A stretch of DNA of 64,000 nt from Fischerella sp. PCC 9431 (GTDB lineage Bacteria; Cyanobacteriota; Cyanobacteriia; Cyanobacteriales; Nostocaceae), in the NCBI RefSeq assembly GCF_000447295.1, contig NZ_KE650771.1, forward strand, positions 4,683,451 to 4,747,450. The letters run 5' to 3'. Both the position numbers and the translations under genes were made by a program. Under the pieces are notes generated by a model. The model made no database searches. It saw nothing but the letters and a program-made list of their open reading frames with translations, and had not been told where the DNA came from. Position 1 is the stretch's first letter; every line of letters begins with the position of its first letter. Below, piece after piece: positions 1 through 8,722 of the stretch.

Positions 1-144
1 AATAGAACAACGATTCCTTTCATACCAATCAAACCTTTGAGCAAGTAAATAGTTGTATTGGCAACGCAACATTTCAAGCGTTTTATCGATTTTTTCTGCT
101 TGCTTTTTAGTGGGTTTGATTTTGTATTGGTATGAAGTTTTCAT
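1..144 (-). CDS. tnpB: TnpB-like IS200/IS605 OrfB nuclease, N-terminal part (cut by window edge)
   Basis: The reverse strand encodes an ATG-initiated segment beginning MKTSYQYKIKPTKKQ, with a later RCQYNYLLAQRFDW stretch. This is the typical opening of the TnpB/OrfB accessory nuclease of IS200/IS605-family elements: a short beta strand with Lys-Pro-Thr, then the helix carrying Tyr-Asn-Tyr. About 48 residues are visible; the RuvC catalytic residues and zinc finger lie outside the window, so whether the gene is intact cannot be judged. A small ribbon-helix-helix gene starts 66 bp away and is read in the opposite direction. Known of the family: TnpB is an RNA-guided DNA nuclease that helps keep the element. 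Here only the family call is supported. Confidence 0.8.
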   Translation of the reverse strand, partial: MKTSYQYKIKPTKKQAEKIDKTLEMLRCQYNYLLAQRFDWYERNRCSI

Positions 145-209
145 TACTTTGTTTTTGCTATCGACCTATAAATAAGATAGCCTAAACGTGTATCCAGCGT
201 GTAACCAAT

Positions 210-377
210 ATGAAAAACAAACAATTAAGATTGAGGATGTCTGAACGACGTTTTTATAAGCTACAATTATGTGCCGTCCAATCTGACAAAACAATGACTC
301 AGATCATTGAAGAACTTATTGACTCGTTACCAGCCCCAGAGATTGGCAATTCCTCATCGACCAACATTGCTGATTGA
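210..377 (+). CDS. small ribbon-helix-helix (CopG/Arc-like) DNA-binding protein
   Basis: A 55-codon ORF starts at an ATG and encodes a basic strand (KQLRLRMSERRF), then a helix-turn-helix-sized segment (TMTQIIEELIDSL). That pattern, a strand with alternating Arg/Leu followed by a T-x-T-x-I-I-E-E-L-I helix, is characteristic of ribbon-helix-helix repressors. The C-terminal dozen residues are Pro/Ser rich and probably disordered. It diverges from the TnpB fragment at the window edge and a hairpin with a T-run follows 65 bp downstream. Similar small RHH genes often accompany cyanobacterial TnpB elements, so it may regulate the element or be a passenger of it; that role is inferred. It was too short for a simple length filter but looks real. 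Confidence 0.6.
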   Translation: MKNKQLRLRMSERRFYKLQLCAVQSDKTMTQIIEELIDSLPAPEIGNSSSTNIAD

Positions 378-441
378 ACTGCGTTCAATTACGCCCGTCG
401 GTCAATTCGTCATTGCCCAAAAATTCATCCCGATGCTCAAC

Positions 442-469
442 GAAGCCTTAGAGCGCGGGGCTTCTTTTT
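442..469 (+). terminator. Rho-independent terminator after the RHH gene
   Basis: GAAGCC (442-447) pairs with GGCTTC (459-464) and is followed directly by TTTTT (465-469). It lies 65 bp after the stop of the small RHH gene and before the convergent histidine kinase gene. The left arm, loop and T-run are all visible; the 11-nt loop is somewhat long. Confidence 0.6.
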
Positions 470-513
470 GAAAGAGCTAAATCTAACATCAAAGGACACA
501 GAAGAGGTATCAA

Positions 514-541
514 TTCAAAATCCAAAATCTAAAATCGAATA
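514..541. repeat. short heptanucleotide array (TTCAAAA/TCCAAAA/TCTAAAA)
   Basis: Four consecutive 7-nt units (TTCAAAA, TCCAAAA, TCTAAAA, TCGAATA) run across 514-541. The array overlaps the 3' end of the histidine kinase gene and supplies its stop codon (TAG on the minus strand, 529-531), so the last residues of that protein are repeat-encoded. The same heptad type recurs at 23147-23190, 18980-19020 and 57758-57795. Confidence 0.7.
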
Positions 542-2589
542 ACTGGCTCTGGTTGAACTGGTATCCAGACTGTAAAAATTGAACCAACACCAACAGTAGA
601 TTCTACTTCAATTCGACCCCGATGCAGTTCTACAAGTTGTTTAGTTAATGCCAAACCGAGTCCCGTACCTTCGTAACGACGGCGGTAAGGTGTATCTAGT
701 TGATGAAATTTTTCAAACAGCAGTGGTAATTGTTCTTGAGGAATACCGATACCAGTATCTTCAACTTGAAACACAGCTGTGTCATCTTCCATCCACAGGC
801 GTAAAGTTACATTTCCACCTTCAGGTGTAAATTTGATCGCATTACTTAAAAGATTCCACAAAATTTGCTCTACTCTTCTGACATCAGCAGTAAAGCGATC
901 GCGTTTTTGATCGACGAGTAACTCTAGTCTTAAGGTGACTTGCTGGCTAGTGGCTTTTTCCAATAAAGATGCAACGATACTTTCGGCTATCTTGACCAAA
1001 GAAAATTCTGTAATATTTAAAACAGCTTTCCCTGCTTCGATCTGGGATAAATCCAGAATATCATTAATCATTTCTAATAAATGTTCGCCGCTATCGTGGA
1101 TAGTTTGCAGGTATTCCCGTTGGCGTTGATTTAAATCTCCAAAAGACCAACGTAGTAAAGTTGCCGACATACCTATTACGTAGGTCAAAGGAGTCAGTAG
1201 TTCATGGCTGATAGTAGCAAGAAATTCACTGCGGAGGCGACTAGCAGCTTCCGCAGCGACTAAAGCGTCATGTAAAGCTACAGTGCGTTCAATAACTCTT
1301 TGTTCTAGAGTTTGTTTTTCTTGAGTCAGCGATCGCATTAACTCGGCTTGATGAATTGCGATCGCTAATTGTTCCGCAACAGAAGTTAAAAGACTTTTTT
1401 CACTTTCATTCCAAGTATGTGGTGTATGGCACTGATGAGCAATTAAAAGCCCCCAAAGTTTTTCCTCAAAAACAATTGGAGCAATGAACTTTGAGCGGAC
1501 TTTGATAGTTCTTAAAGCATTTAACAAACACTCTTCTAAAGCATAAGTTTTTTCAACATCATCGACAGCGACAGTAAATCCCTGGCGATACTTTTCCCAC
1601 CAGGGAGAGTTAGGTACAAAACAATATTCTTCTCTATAGTTCAATACAGAAGGAATAGTCTCATCAATCCGAGATTCATAAATTACACAACTTGAAGATT
1701 GCCCTAAATTCAGTGCAGATGAAAAATCTGAAGCGTGGTTTTTTCCCTCAGCAAAATTTGGAATTCCAAAACAAAAATTTGTACCGTTCAATGATGGATA
1801 ATTTGCTTGTCTCGACTTTGACTCGCTGACATCGTTTAAGAAATTCTCTGAAGAAAACAGCCCAGAAGGCAAATTATTATTATTCTTCAAATTCTCAAGA
1901 CCGTTGAAAAGCTGTGCAACTTGTGGATAAACCAACTTGCAAATTACTAGCCGATCTAATCCCAAAAACTTTCGCACCTGCTCAATTGCTGTCACCATAA
2001 TTACCGACAAGTCTAGACTTTGGCGAGTCCGAGTTGTAATCTGATTCAATAGCCGCTCTTGAGCAAGTTGTTTGTTGAGAGCATCCTCCACTGGCTGACA
2101 CACAGAAGCAACAGGAGTTGTTGAGACTTGTGGTTGTGTTACTTCCTGATTTGACTGTGGCAGGAGAAAATCTAACAATAACAGTGTAAACTGACTTTGG
2201 AGTTTGACATCATTGGGAGCAAGCAGTTGACAAACAGAATCAATTTTCTGGTGCTGGGGAGAATTATGTACAAATAAATCTCTGATGTTTGTCAAGAAAG
2301 AGGCGATCGCTTCACAACTAAATGTTAACTTGACATCCAACTGTTCCCGAAAATCTTCCTTTTGCTCTGGAAAACCCACCATCAAAGCACTAAAACCCTT
2401 AGAAATGACAACTGTAAATCTTTGCGTCTGCCATTCTTCAGGTATATTCATTCGCTTCAGCACAGCTTCTGTCAGAACCACAAACTCGCCTTCTACTGCT
2501 TGAGCCATTTGCTCTAACAATTCGCCAAGCTGATTAAATACATCTAAAGGCAAGGTGCGAGAAAAGCTCAAATCATGGGAAATCAGCAT
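529..2589 (-). CDS. GAF-domain sensor histidine kinase
   Basis: A 686-residue soluble hybrid of sensor and kinase with no transmembrane segment. The N-terminal 150 residues form an unnamed sensor region. A GAF domain spans about 185-415 and is interrupted by a low-complexity insert of about 90 residues (230-320). The HisKA dimerisation box has phosphoacceptor H462 in ISHELLTP. The HATPase has N593 in the N box, DTGIGIP (611-617) and GTGLGLAL (641-648). The GAF domain has Cys354 at the spacing expected for the bilin-binding Cys of phytochrome-like GAFs, followed by Leu rather than His, and a second Cys323 in EYCF, resembling a DxCF motif. Whether it binds a chromophore is unknown. It diverges from cobN with 93 bp between starts. 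No response regulator gene is adjacent, so its partner is unknown. Confidence 0.9.
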   Translation of the reverse strand: MLISHDLSFSRTLPLDVFNQLGELLEQMAQAVEGEFVVLTEAVLKRMNIPEEWQTQRFTVVISKGFSALMVGFPEQKEDFREQLDVKLTFSCEAIASFLTNIRDLFVHNSPQHQKIDSVCQLLAPNDVKLQSQFTLLLLDFLLPQSNQEVTQPQVSTTPVASVCQPVEDALNKQLAQERLLNQITTRTRQSLDLSVIMVTAIEQVRKFLGLDRLVICKLVYPQVAQLFNGLENLKNNNNLPSGLFSSENFLNDVSESKSRQANYPSLNGTNFCFGIPNFAEGKNHASDFSSALNLGQSSSCVIYESRIDETIPSVLNYREEYCFVPNSPWWEKYRQGFTVAVDDVEKTYALEECLLNALRTIKVRSKFIAPIVFEEKLWGLLIAHQCHTPHTWNESEKSLLTSVAEQLAIAIHQAELMRSLTQEKQTLEQRVIERTVALHDALVAAEAASRLRSEFLATISHELLTPLTYVIGMSATLLRWSFGDLNQRQREYLQTIHDSGEHLLEMINDILDLSQIEAGKAVLNITEFSLVKIAESIVASLLEKATSQQVTLRLELLVDQKRDRFTADVRRVEQILWNLLSNAIKFTPEGGNVTLRLWMEDDTAVFQVEDTGIGIPQEQLPLLFEKFHQLDTPYRRRYEGTGLGLALTKQLVELHRGRIEVESTVGVGSIFTVWIPVQPEPVIRF

Positions 2590-2682
2590 GTTCCAAAATT
2601 CGTGAAAATGAAGCTAGATGCAGTTGTTTAATAATTTTTTGATCGCGTTCTAACAAACAGTTTAAGATCCTCAGACAGGAAT

Positions 2683-5600
2683 ATGCATCGAATTAATGCC
2701 ACTCCCGGAGGTTGGAACCCCCAATCAGAAGGTGTAAGCTTCTTAGAACAAACTCCAGCTCCACTTGTATTGCTGACGGCTGCTGACACCGACATTCAAA
2801 CTTTGGCTGCTGCAATCCCCAAGTTACCTACAAAATTTCCTGAATTTAGAGTTGCTAACCTATTGAACTTGCAGCATCAAATTAGTATTGATACTTATGC
2901 CGAGCAAGTTTTACAACCAGCCCAGGTAATTGTTCTGCGCTTACTAGGAGGACGTTCCTATTGGGCTTACGGGTTAGAAGTAGTTCAGGAAATAGCACAA
3001 AGCAATGGTACAACCCTAATTGTAATGCCAGGCGATGATGCTCTTGATCCTGATCTTATGTCTCACTCTACCCTGCCTTTGGGGAATGTGAATCAAATTT
3101 GGCGTTATTTTAATGAAGGCGGCACAGAAAATATTGCTAACGCCCTCAAATATATAACCGATTATTGCCTTGCCACTTCCTTTAACCCACCACCACCCCA
3201 GATTGTGCCGCGTGTCGGACTTTATGAATGGAATAGGGGATTGGGGATCGGGGAACAGGGAACAGGGAACGGGGAACAGGGAACAGGGAACAGGGAACAG
3301 GGAACGGGGAACGAGGAACAGGGAACGGGGATCGGGGAACAGGAAAAAGGGAACAGCAAAACAATCCTGTCCCCTGTATCCTCCTTGTCTCCCTTGTCCC
3401 CCGTGTCCTCCGTGTCCTCCTTATCCCCAATCCCCAATCCCCGACCCCCAATCCCCAAAGTCGGTATCCTCTTCTACCGCGCCCACTATTTGGCTGGAAA
3501 TACCAAAGTCATTGATGCTTTGTGTGAAGCTTTGGCAAAACGGAATTTAGAACCTGTGCCAGTGTTTGTTTCTTCGCTGCGTGAACTCGATGTCCAAGAA
3601 GAATTGAGCGAATTTTTTCAACCCAAAGATTCACAGCCAATATCTGTACTACTAAATACTACAAGCTTTTCTTTGGCACGTTTGGAAACAGAAGCACCAC
3701 AACTAGAACTGTGGCAAAAATTGGATGTGCCTGTATTACAAGTAATTTTAAGCGGTGGTGGTGTAGAACAATGGCGATCGCAGTATCAAGGACTTTCCCC
3801 CCGTGATGTCGCCATGAATGTGGCGCTACCAGAAGTCGATGGCCGGATTATTAGTCGAGCGGTATCTTTTAAAACAGTACAAACTCGCCATTCTCAATTA
3901 GAAACTGATGTGATGGTATATGAACCAGTGAGCGATCGCATTGAGTTTGTTGCTGACTTAGCAGCCAACTGGGTGCGTCTACGTTCTAAACCACCCCAAG
4001 AACGACGTATTGCTCTGATTTTGGCAAATTATCCCACCCGTGATGGTCGCATCGCCAATGGTGTCGGATTAGATACACCAGCTAGTTGTGTGGAAATTCT
4101 TCAGGCTTTACAGTTGGCGGGGTACGAGGTAGAAAATATTCCTGTTACTGGTGATCAATTAATCCAACTTCTCACTGCTGGGGTAACGAATGATCCAGAA
4201 GGTAGAGAGTTACGTCCGGTGCAGCAAAGTGTTTCTGAACAAGAGTATCAGGAGTATTTTGCTAGCTTGCCACCAGAAGTACAGCAGGGAATTGACGATA
4301 GATGGGGACAAGGGAGCAAGGGAGCAGGGAGCAGGGAGCAGGGAGCAGGGAGCAGGGAGAATAGACCAATCCCCAATCCCCTTTCCCCAATCCCCTTTCC
4401 CCTTTTCCCAATTCCCGGTATTCAACTTGGTAATATTTTTATAGGTATTCAGCCAGCCCGAGGCTATGATCTTGACCCTAGTTTGAATTATCATGCGCCA
4501 GATTTGGAACCAACTCATGCTTATTTGGCTTTTTATTACTGGGTAAGGGAATGTTTTGGCGCGGATGCTGTGGTGCATGTGGGTAAACATGGGAATTTGG
4601 AATGGCTACCGGGTAAGAGTGTGGCTTTGTCCAATACTTGTTACCCAGAAGTGGCTTTGGGGGCGCTTCCCCATTTGTATCCGTTTATTGTCAATGATCC
4701 TGGTGAAGGTTCCCAAGCAAAACGTCGCGCCCAAGCGGTGATTGTGGATCACTTGACGCCGCCTTTGACTCGTGCAGAATTATATGGTGGTTTGCAGCAA
4801 CTGGAAAATTTAATTGATGAGTATTACGAAGCGGAGAGTTTAGATCCAGGGCGTTTAAGTGCAGTTTGCGATCGCATCCAAGAATTGATTCTCAAAGAAA
4901 ATCTTCACCTTGATTTGAAATTGGTTAATAGCCAAGAACAATTACCAATTGGCAAAATCGATGGTTATCTGTGTGAATTGAAAGAAGCCCAAATTCGCGA
5001 TGGTTTACACATTTTTGGGCAATGTCCAACTGGAAGACAACTACGAGATTTAATTGTAGCGATCGCTCGTCATCCGAATCGTCATCATAATGGTTTCACT
5101 CGTGCCATAGCTGAAGATTTAGACTTGGATTTCGACCCCTTGACAGCAGATTTCGCTACGCAATTATCACCTCACACTCATCAGATTCTTCTAGACAAAT
5201 TTCAGCATTCCTGTCGCACCGTTGGCGACGCAGTCGAAGTTCTAGAAACCTACGCCGCTACTCTCGTAGAAAACTTAATCTCTTCCCCAACTCCAAGCAC
5301 ACCCCAATTAACCGCCCTCACCTGGATACACTCCCGTCTTTTCCCTGCTTTACAAAAAACTCATCAAGAAATTACTCACTTGCTGCGGGGACTTGATGGT
5401 AGGTATGTCCCTAGCGCCCCTGCTGGTGCGCCGACACGGGGGCGTCCGGAGGTTTTGCCTACAGGAAATAATTTTTATACTTTTGATATTCGGGCTTTAC
5501 CTACAGAAATAGCCTGGGATATAGGTAGGAAGGCAGCAGAGACTTTAATCGAATGCTACACCCAAGAGCATGGAGAGTATCCGAAAACACTAGGTTTATC

Positions 5601-6702
5601 CCTGTGGGGAACCGCAACGATGCGGACTGGTGGTGATGATATTGCTGAGGCTTTGGCGTTGTTGGGTGTGCAGCCTGTTTGGGATGGTGCAGCCAGGCGG
5701 GTTGTAGATTTTGAAATTTTGCCGTTGTCAGTGTTGGGGCGTCCGCGTGTGGATGTAACGTTAAGAATTTCTGGATTTTTCCGGGATGCTTTTCCCAATC
5801 TGATAGACTTATTCGACCAAGCAGTGTCAGCAATAGCAATGTTGGATGAACCTCCATCATTAAACCCCCTTGCAGCGCAAGTTCGCCAAGAAACAGATTT
5901 TTGGATGCAAGCAGGGTTGAGTTTAGAAGCAGCGCAGGTGCGATCGCGTTACCGGGTTTTTGGTTCTAAACCAGGTGCTTATGGTGCTGGACTGCAAGGT
6001 TTAATAGAATCACAAAATTGGACGGATGATCAAGATTTAGCGCGTGCGTACATTAATTGGAGTTGCTACGCCTATACTAGTTCACCCCAATCTCAAGAAG
6101 GATTAGGGGGTTTAGCTGGCATTTCGGCACCCGAAGCTTTTGAGCAACGTCTATCACAAATGCAGATTGTCTTACATAATCAAGACAATCGTGAACACGA
6201 CATACTTGATTCTGATGATTATTACCAATTTCAAGGAGGTTTAACCACAGCAGTACGTTCTATCCAAGGGACAAATCCCCAAACCTATTTTGGAGATCAT
6301 TCGATTGCTGCCAAACCACGAATCCGCACTCTTAAAGAAGAGATTGCTAGAGTATATCGTTCTCGTGTAGTTAATCCGAAATGGATCGCAGGAGTCATGC
6401 GCCACGGCTATAAAGGTGCATTTGAGATGGCAGCGACAGTCGATTATTTATTTGCCTATGATGCTACAGCCCAATGCGTAGAAGATCATATGTATGAGGG
6501 AATTGCCCAGGCGTACTTATTCGATCCTACTGTCAGTGAATTCATCCAAAGTAAAAACCCGTATGCCTTGCGTGATATGGCTGAGAGACTTTTGGAAGCA
6601 CACAAACGTGGTTTATGGCAGGATGCAAATTTACAGATACTCGAAAATTTGAGAAACTTAATTCATCAAGCAGAAGCTGTTATAGAACAAAAATTAATTT
6701 GA
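2683..6702 (+). CDS. cobN: cobaltochelatase large subunit CobN with two repeat-encoded inserts
   Basis: This 1339-residue protein is the large subunit of cobaltochelatase, which inserts cobalt into the corrin ring during cobalamin synthesis in the cytoplasm. It is related to magnesium chelatase ChlH, but the opening MHRINATPGGWNP and the segment RGRPEVLPTGNNFY are those of cyanobacterial CobN. VGILFYRAHYLAGNT, HVGKHGNLEWLPGKS and a C-terminal TVDYLFAYDATA region are further family blocks. Two low-complexity inserts at residues about 185-258 (GEQGTGN units, then Ser/Pro-rich) and about 541-578 (Gly/Ser, then Pro-Ile-Pro-Asn) are translations of heptanucleotide arrays. Without them the length would be about 1230, near the family norm. 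The reading frame stays open through both. A peptidoglycan-binding gene follows 25 bp later on the same strand; no CobS/CobT genes are here. Confidence 0.92.
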   Translation: MHRINATPGGWNPQSEGVSFLEQTPAPLVLLTAADTDIQTLAAAIPKLPTKFPEFRVANLLNLQHQISIDTYAEQVLQPAQVIVLRLLGGRSYWAYGLEVVQEIAQSNGTTLIVMPGDDALDPDLMSHSTLPLGNVNQIWRYFNEGGTENIANALKYITDYCLATSFNPPPPQIVPRVGLYEWNRGLGIGEQGTGNGEQGTGNREQGTGNEEQGTGIGEQEKGNSKTILSPVSSLSPLSPVSSVSSLSPIPNPRPPIPKVGILFYRAHYLAGNTKVIDALCEALAKRNLEPVPVFVSSLRELDVQEELSEFFQPKDSQPISVLLNTTSFSLARLETEAPQLELWQKLDVPVLQVILSGGGVEQWRSQYQGLSPRDVAMNVALPEVDGRIISRAVSFKTVQTRHSQLETDVMVYEPVSDRIEFVADLAANWVRLRSKPPQERRIALILANYPTRDGRIANGVGLDTPASCVEILQALQLAGYEVENIPVTGDQLIQLLTAGVTNDPEGRELRPVQQSVSEQEYQEYFASLPPEVQQGIDDRWGQGSKGAGSREQGAGSRENRPIPNPLSPIPFPLFPIPGIQLGNIFIGIQPARGYDLDPSLNYHAPDLEPTHAYLAFYYWVRECFGADAVVHVGKHGNLEWLPGKSVALSNTCYPEVALGALPHLYPFIVNDPGEGSQAKRRAQAVIVDHLTPPLTRAELYGGLQQLENLIDEYYEAESLDPGRLSAVCDRIQELILKENLHLDLKLVNSQEQLPIGKIDGYLCELKEAQIRDGLHIFGQCPTGRQLRDLIVAIARHPNRHHNGFTRAIAEDLDLDFDPLTADFATQLSPHTHQILLDKFQHSCRTVGDAVEVLETYAATLVENLISSPTPSTPQLTALTWIHSRLFPALQKTHQEITHLLRGLDGRYVPSAPAGAPTRGRPEVLPTGNNFYTFDIRALPTEIAWDIGRKAAETLIECYTQEHGEYPKTLGLSLWGTATMRTGGDDIAEALALLGVQPVWDGAARRVVDFEILPLSVLGRPRVDVTLRISGFFRDAFPNLIDLFDQAVSAIAMLDEPPSLNPLAAQVRQETDFWMQAGLSLEAAQVRSRYRVFGSKPGAYGAGLQGLIESQNWTDDQDLARAYINWSCYAYTSSPQSQEGLGGLAGISAPEAFEQRLSQMQIVLHNQDNREHDILDSDDYYQFQGGLTTAVRSIQGTNPQTYFGDHSIAAKPRIRTLKEEIARVYRSRVVNPKWIAGVMRHGYKGAFEMAATVDYLFAYDATAQCVEDHMYEGIAQAYLFDPTVSEFIQSKNPYALRDMAERLLEAHKRGLWQDANLQILENLRNLIHQAEAVIEQKLI
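3235..3458. repeat. heptanucleotide array inside cobN (G-rich half then C-rich half)
   Basis: The first half is made of GGGAACA/GGGAACG/GGGGATC-type heptads, the second of CCTTGTC/CCGTGTC/CCCCAAT-type heptads, so the two halves are roughly inverted. It lies within cobN in frame and encodes residues of about 185-258. The flanking codons (GLYEW before, VGILFYRAHY after) are typical CobN sequence. The same modules occur between genes at 8.72, 11.58, 18.84 and 29.20 kb. Confidence 0.85.
4304..4417. repeat. second heptanucleotide array inside cobN
   Basis: GGGAGCA-type heptads (4310-4360) are followed by CCCCAAT/CCCCTTT-type units (4370-4417), again a G-rich half followed by a C-rich half. It is translated in frame as a Gly/Ser/Arg segment then a Pro-Ile-Pro-Asn segment, just before the conserved IQLGNIFIGIQPARGYDLDP block of CobN. 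Confidence 0.85.
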
Positions 6703-6727
6703 AGTAAAAATTAGTGTAGGGAAATCT

Positions 6728-7906
6728 ATGGACAATCTTGCGTATTTGCACGTAGCTTTTGCCTACGAGGAATCACCAACTGATGAGCTAATTTCCTTAA
6801 GTTCTTGGTTGGAGAACGCAGCACTACCAGAGTGGAAACGTCTTTCTGGCAAAGCTTGGAAGCATATGCTGCCCGTTGTTCTTACTTTGTCTGTTCTCAG
6901 TAGTGTTGGCAGTGCCTTGGCTTTGGAAAGAGGTGATCAAGGGCCTTCTGTTCGTTCCTTGCAACAAAAGCTAACAAATATAGGTCTCTATCAAGCGCCG
7001 ATTACACAGGTATACGACTTTGATACAGAGGCTGCGGTTCGGCGTTTTCAAAAAGCTGCTGGTATTCAAGTTAACGGTGTAGCGGGACCAACAACCTTAC
7101 AAGCATTACAAAAATGGCCAAAAGCTACTAAAAAAGCTCATACAAATAGTAGCCAAATCTCAAAACTCCGGAATTTGAATTATCTCACTCCCAAACTCAG
7201 TACTGTGAGTTACCAAACTCAACAAGCCAGTACTGTAAATGTCACAACAACCAACAAGCGCCGTCATCCTAATCTATTACAAAAAGGTGACGAAGGAAAA
7301 GAAATCAAAATCTTACAGGAGCGCTTACGAGTAGCAGGCTATTATTACGGGAAATCTACGGGTATCTTTGGCCCAATTACCGAAGAATCTGTGAAGCGGT
7401 TCCAAAAAGCTTATAACTTAAAAGTTGATGGCATTGTGGGAGCAGCAACAAACCGAAAATTACCCCCAATTGGTGTTGGTTATGGCAATGAAACACCCAC
7501 CAAAACAGCCAAGAATAGAGATAATCTAACCCAGGGCGATCGCGGTGAAGTTGTCAGAGTCCTGCAAGCACAACTCATCAAAGCTGGATATTTACAGGGA
7601 GAACCAAATGGTTACTACGGCCCTTATACGGCGGATGCTGTGCGGCGCTTCCAGGCTGATAATTACCTCAAAGCAAGCGGAGTAGCAGGCCCAACGACTC
7701 GAGCCAAGTTATACACTGTGCTAAACCCTGCTTCTAAATCTAAGAGCGAATTTAACGTTTTAGAAATACAAAGACGACTTCAAGAGCGTGGTTTCTACAA
7801 GGGGCCTCTGAATGGTGTGATGGGCGACGAAACAAAACAAGCTATTAAACAAGCTCAAGAGTTTTATGGCATTAGTCTCAGTGACGTGAGAAGCGGAACT
7901 TATTAG
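6728..7906 (+). CDS. multi-domain peptidoglycan-binding protein
   Basis: A 392-residue protein. An N-terminal stretch of about 45 residues precedes a hydrophobic segment (about 47-66, MLPVVLTLSVLSSVGSALA), probably an internal signal anchor or cleaved export signal. Four PG_binding_1-type modules follow at about 67-125, 178-238, 263-325 and 340-390, each with the G-D-x-G-x-x-V/I-x-x-L-Q start and a G-x-x-G/D-x-x-T ending. No catalytic domain is visible. It likely sits at the cell wall and could recruit or scaffold. The start is an ATG with AGGGAAA 8 nt upstream, 25 bp after cobN, so the two may share a transcript, although their functions are not obviously linked. Confidence 0.85.
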   Translation: MDNLAYLHVAFAYEESPTDELISLSSWLENAALPEWKRLSGKAWKHMLPVVLTLSVLSSVGSALALERGDQGPSVRSLQQKLTNIGLYQAPITQVYDFDTEAAVRRFQKAAGIQVNGVAGPTTLQALQKWPKATKKAHTNSSQISKLRNLNYLTPKLSTVSYQTQQASTVNVTTTNKRRHPNLLQKGDEGKEIKILQERLRVAGYYYGKSTGIFGPITEESVKRFQKAYNLKVDGIVGAATNRKLPPIGVGYGNETPTKTAKNRDNLTQGDRGEVVRVLQAQLIKAGYLQGEPNGYYGPYTADAVRRFQADNYLKASGVAGPTTRAKLYTVLNPASKSKSEFNVLEIQRRLQERGFYKGPLNGVMGDETKQAIKQAQEFYGISLSDVRSGTY

Positions 7907-8029
7907 CTCCGCTCAGTTGTCAGTATTAATACTTACAGTCTGCCTATCCCCACTCACAGTCAGTCGAAAACTGTTCAAATGATTTCTCGTTTGTGATGTC
8001 AGCACCTTACCCAATAATTTACTCAAGTG

Positions 8030-8485
8030 TTACAGAGGCATTAATGCCCTTTGACACTTAGGGCAAACAGCATGAATTGTCAACTGACAATCAAGCAGTT
8101 GATAACCTTCTTTTTGAGCAGTTTTCGCACCTATTTTTAAAATAGAGTCGTTTTTGAACTCTATTGTTGTGTTGCATCTGATACAGATGAGGTGATGGTG
8201 ATGGTGAGGATAGGGCTGGTTCAATTCATAATGTTTATGACCCTCTCCTAACTCCAATTCCCGTAAAATCCCCATTCGTGCCATCAACTTGAGTGTCCGG
8301 TAAATTGTTGACAGGCTGATTCCTTCGCCATCGGTTTCTAGCCTGTGATACAAATCCTCAGCACTAAGATGTTCACCTTGCGGAAGATCCTGAAAAATGT
8401 GTAGAATTGTTTCTCGCTGGGGTGTTAAACGCCAGCCTCGATCATTTAGTTCTGCTTTGAGTGAAGAAGCTGTATAGACCGTCAT
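8030..8485 (-). CDS. furA: ferric uptake regulator FurA
   Basis: Fur-family metal-dependent repressor. From the internal Met (MTVYTASSLKAEL) the product is 151 residues, and its cysteines fall at 101, 104, 133, 141 and 144, the arrangement described for Anabaena FurA (two CxxC motifs, CIRC and CPKC, plus Cys133 in LLDCQL). The winged helix is N-terminal (RGWRLTPQRE, SLSTIYRTLKLM); the His cluster PHHHHH lies at about 93-98. Upstream in-frame codons allow a 157-residue form, but the 151 start matches the family. FurA controls iron uptake, oxidative stress and nitrogen-related genes and commonly regulates itself. sigC lies 413 bp upstream on the same strand, an arrangement I recall from other Nostocales. 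Confidence 0.92.
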   Translation of the reverse strand: MTVYTASSLKAELNDRGWRLTPQRETILHIFQDLPQGEHLSAEDLYHRLETDGEGISLSTIYRTLKLMARMGILRELELGEGHKHYELNQPYPHHHHHLICIRCNTTIEFKNDSILKIGAKTAQKEGYQLLDCQLTIHAVCPKCQRALMPL

Positions 8486-8567
8486 ACTAATTTTTCTCAA
8501 CAAACCCTTTCAGCTGAGAATATAGCAAAAGTTGAGGGCAATTTGCAACAATGATGTCTTATTGAGA

Positions 8568-8582
8568 ACATTTACTAAATGT
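8568..8582. promoter_or_regulatory. 15-bp palindrome upstream of furA, candidate operator
   Basis: ACATTTACTAAATGT is a perfect palindrome around a single central base, about 83 bp upstream of the chosen furA start. It is AT-rich and of a size a Fur dimer could bind, but it does not closely match a textbook iron box; the assignment is only a suggestion. Confidence 0.3.
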
Positions 8583-8722
8583 GATGTAGCTAACAATAAG
8601 AAATTAATAGGTAACACACTCTGTTATGATCCCCGTCTTGAAAATCTCTTGACGAAATAAACTTTTTCGCTGCGGTTCCATTACTGCAAATATTTTGCCA
8701 TAACTAAGTGAGAAGCTGTAGG

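Noticed and set aside
5501-5860. 119-codon antisense ORF within cobN
   Set aside because: A shadow of cobN in another frame; codon flow follows cobN.
2683-6702. Magnesium chelatase subunit ChlH
   Set aside because: Length is similar because of the repeat inserts, but the N-terminal and central motifs (MHRINATPGGWNP, GRPEVLPTGNNFY) are those of CobN.
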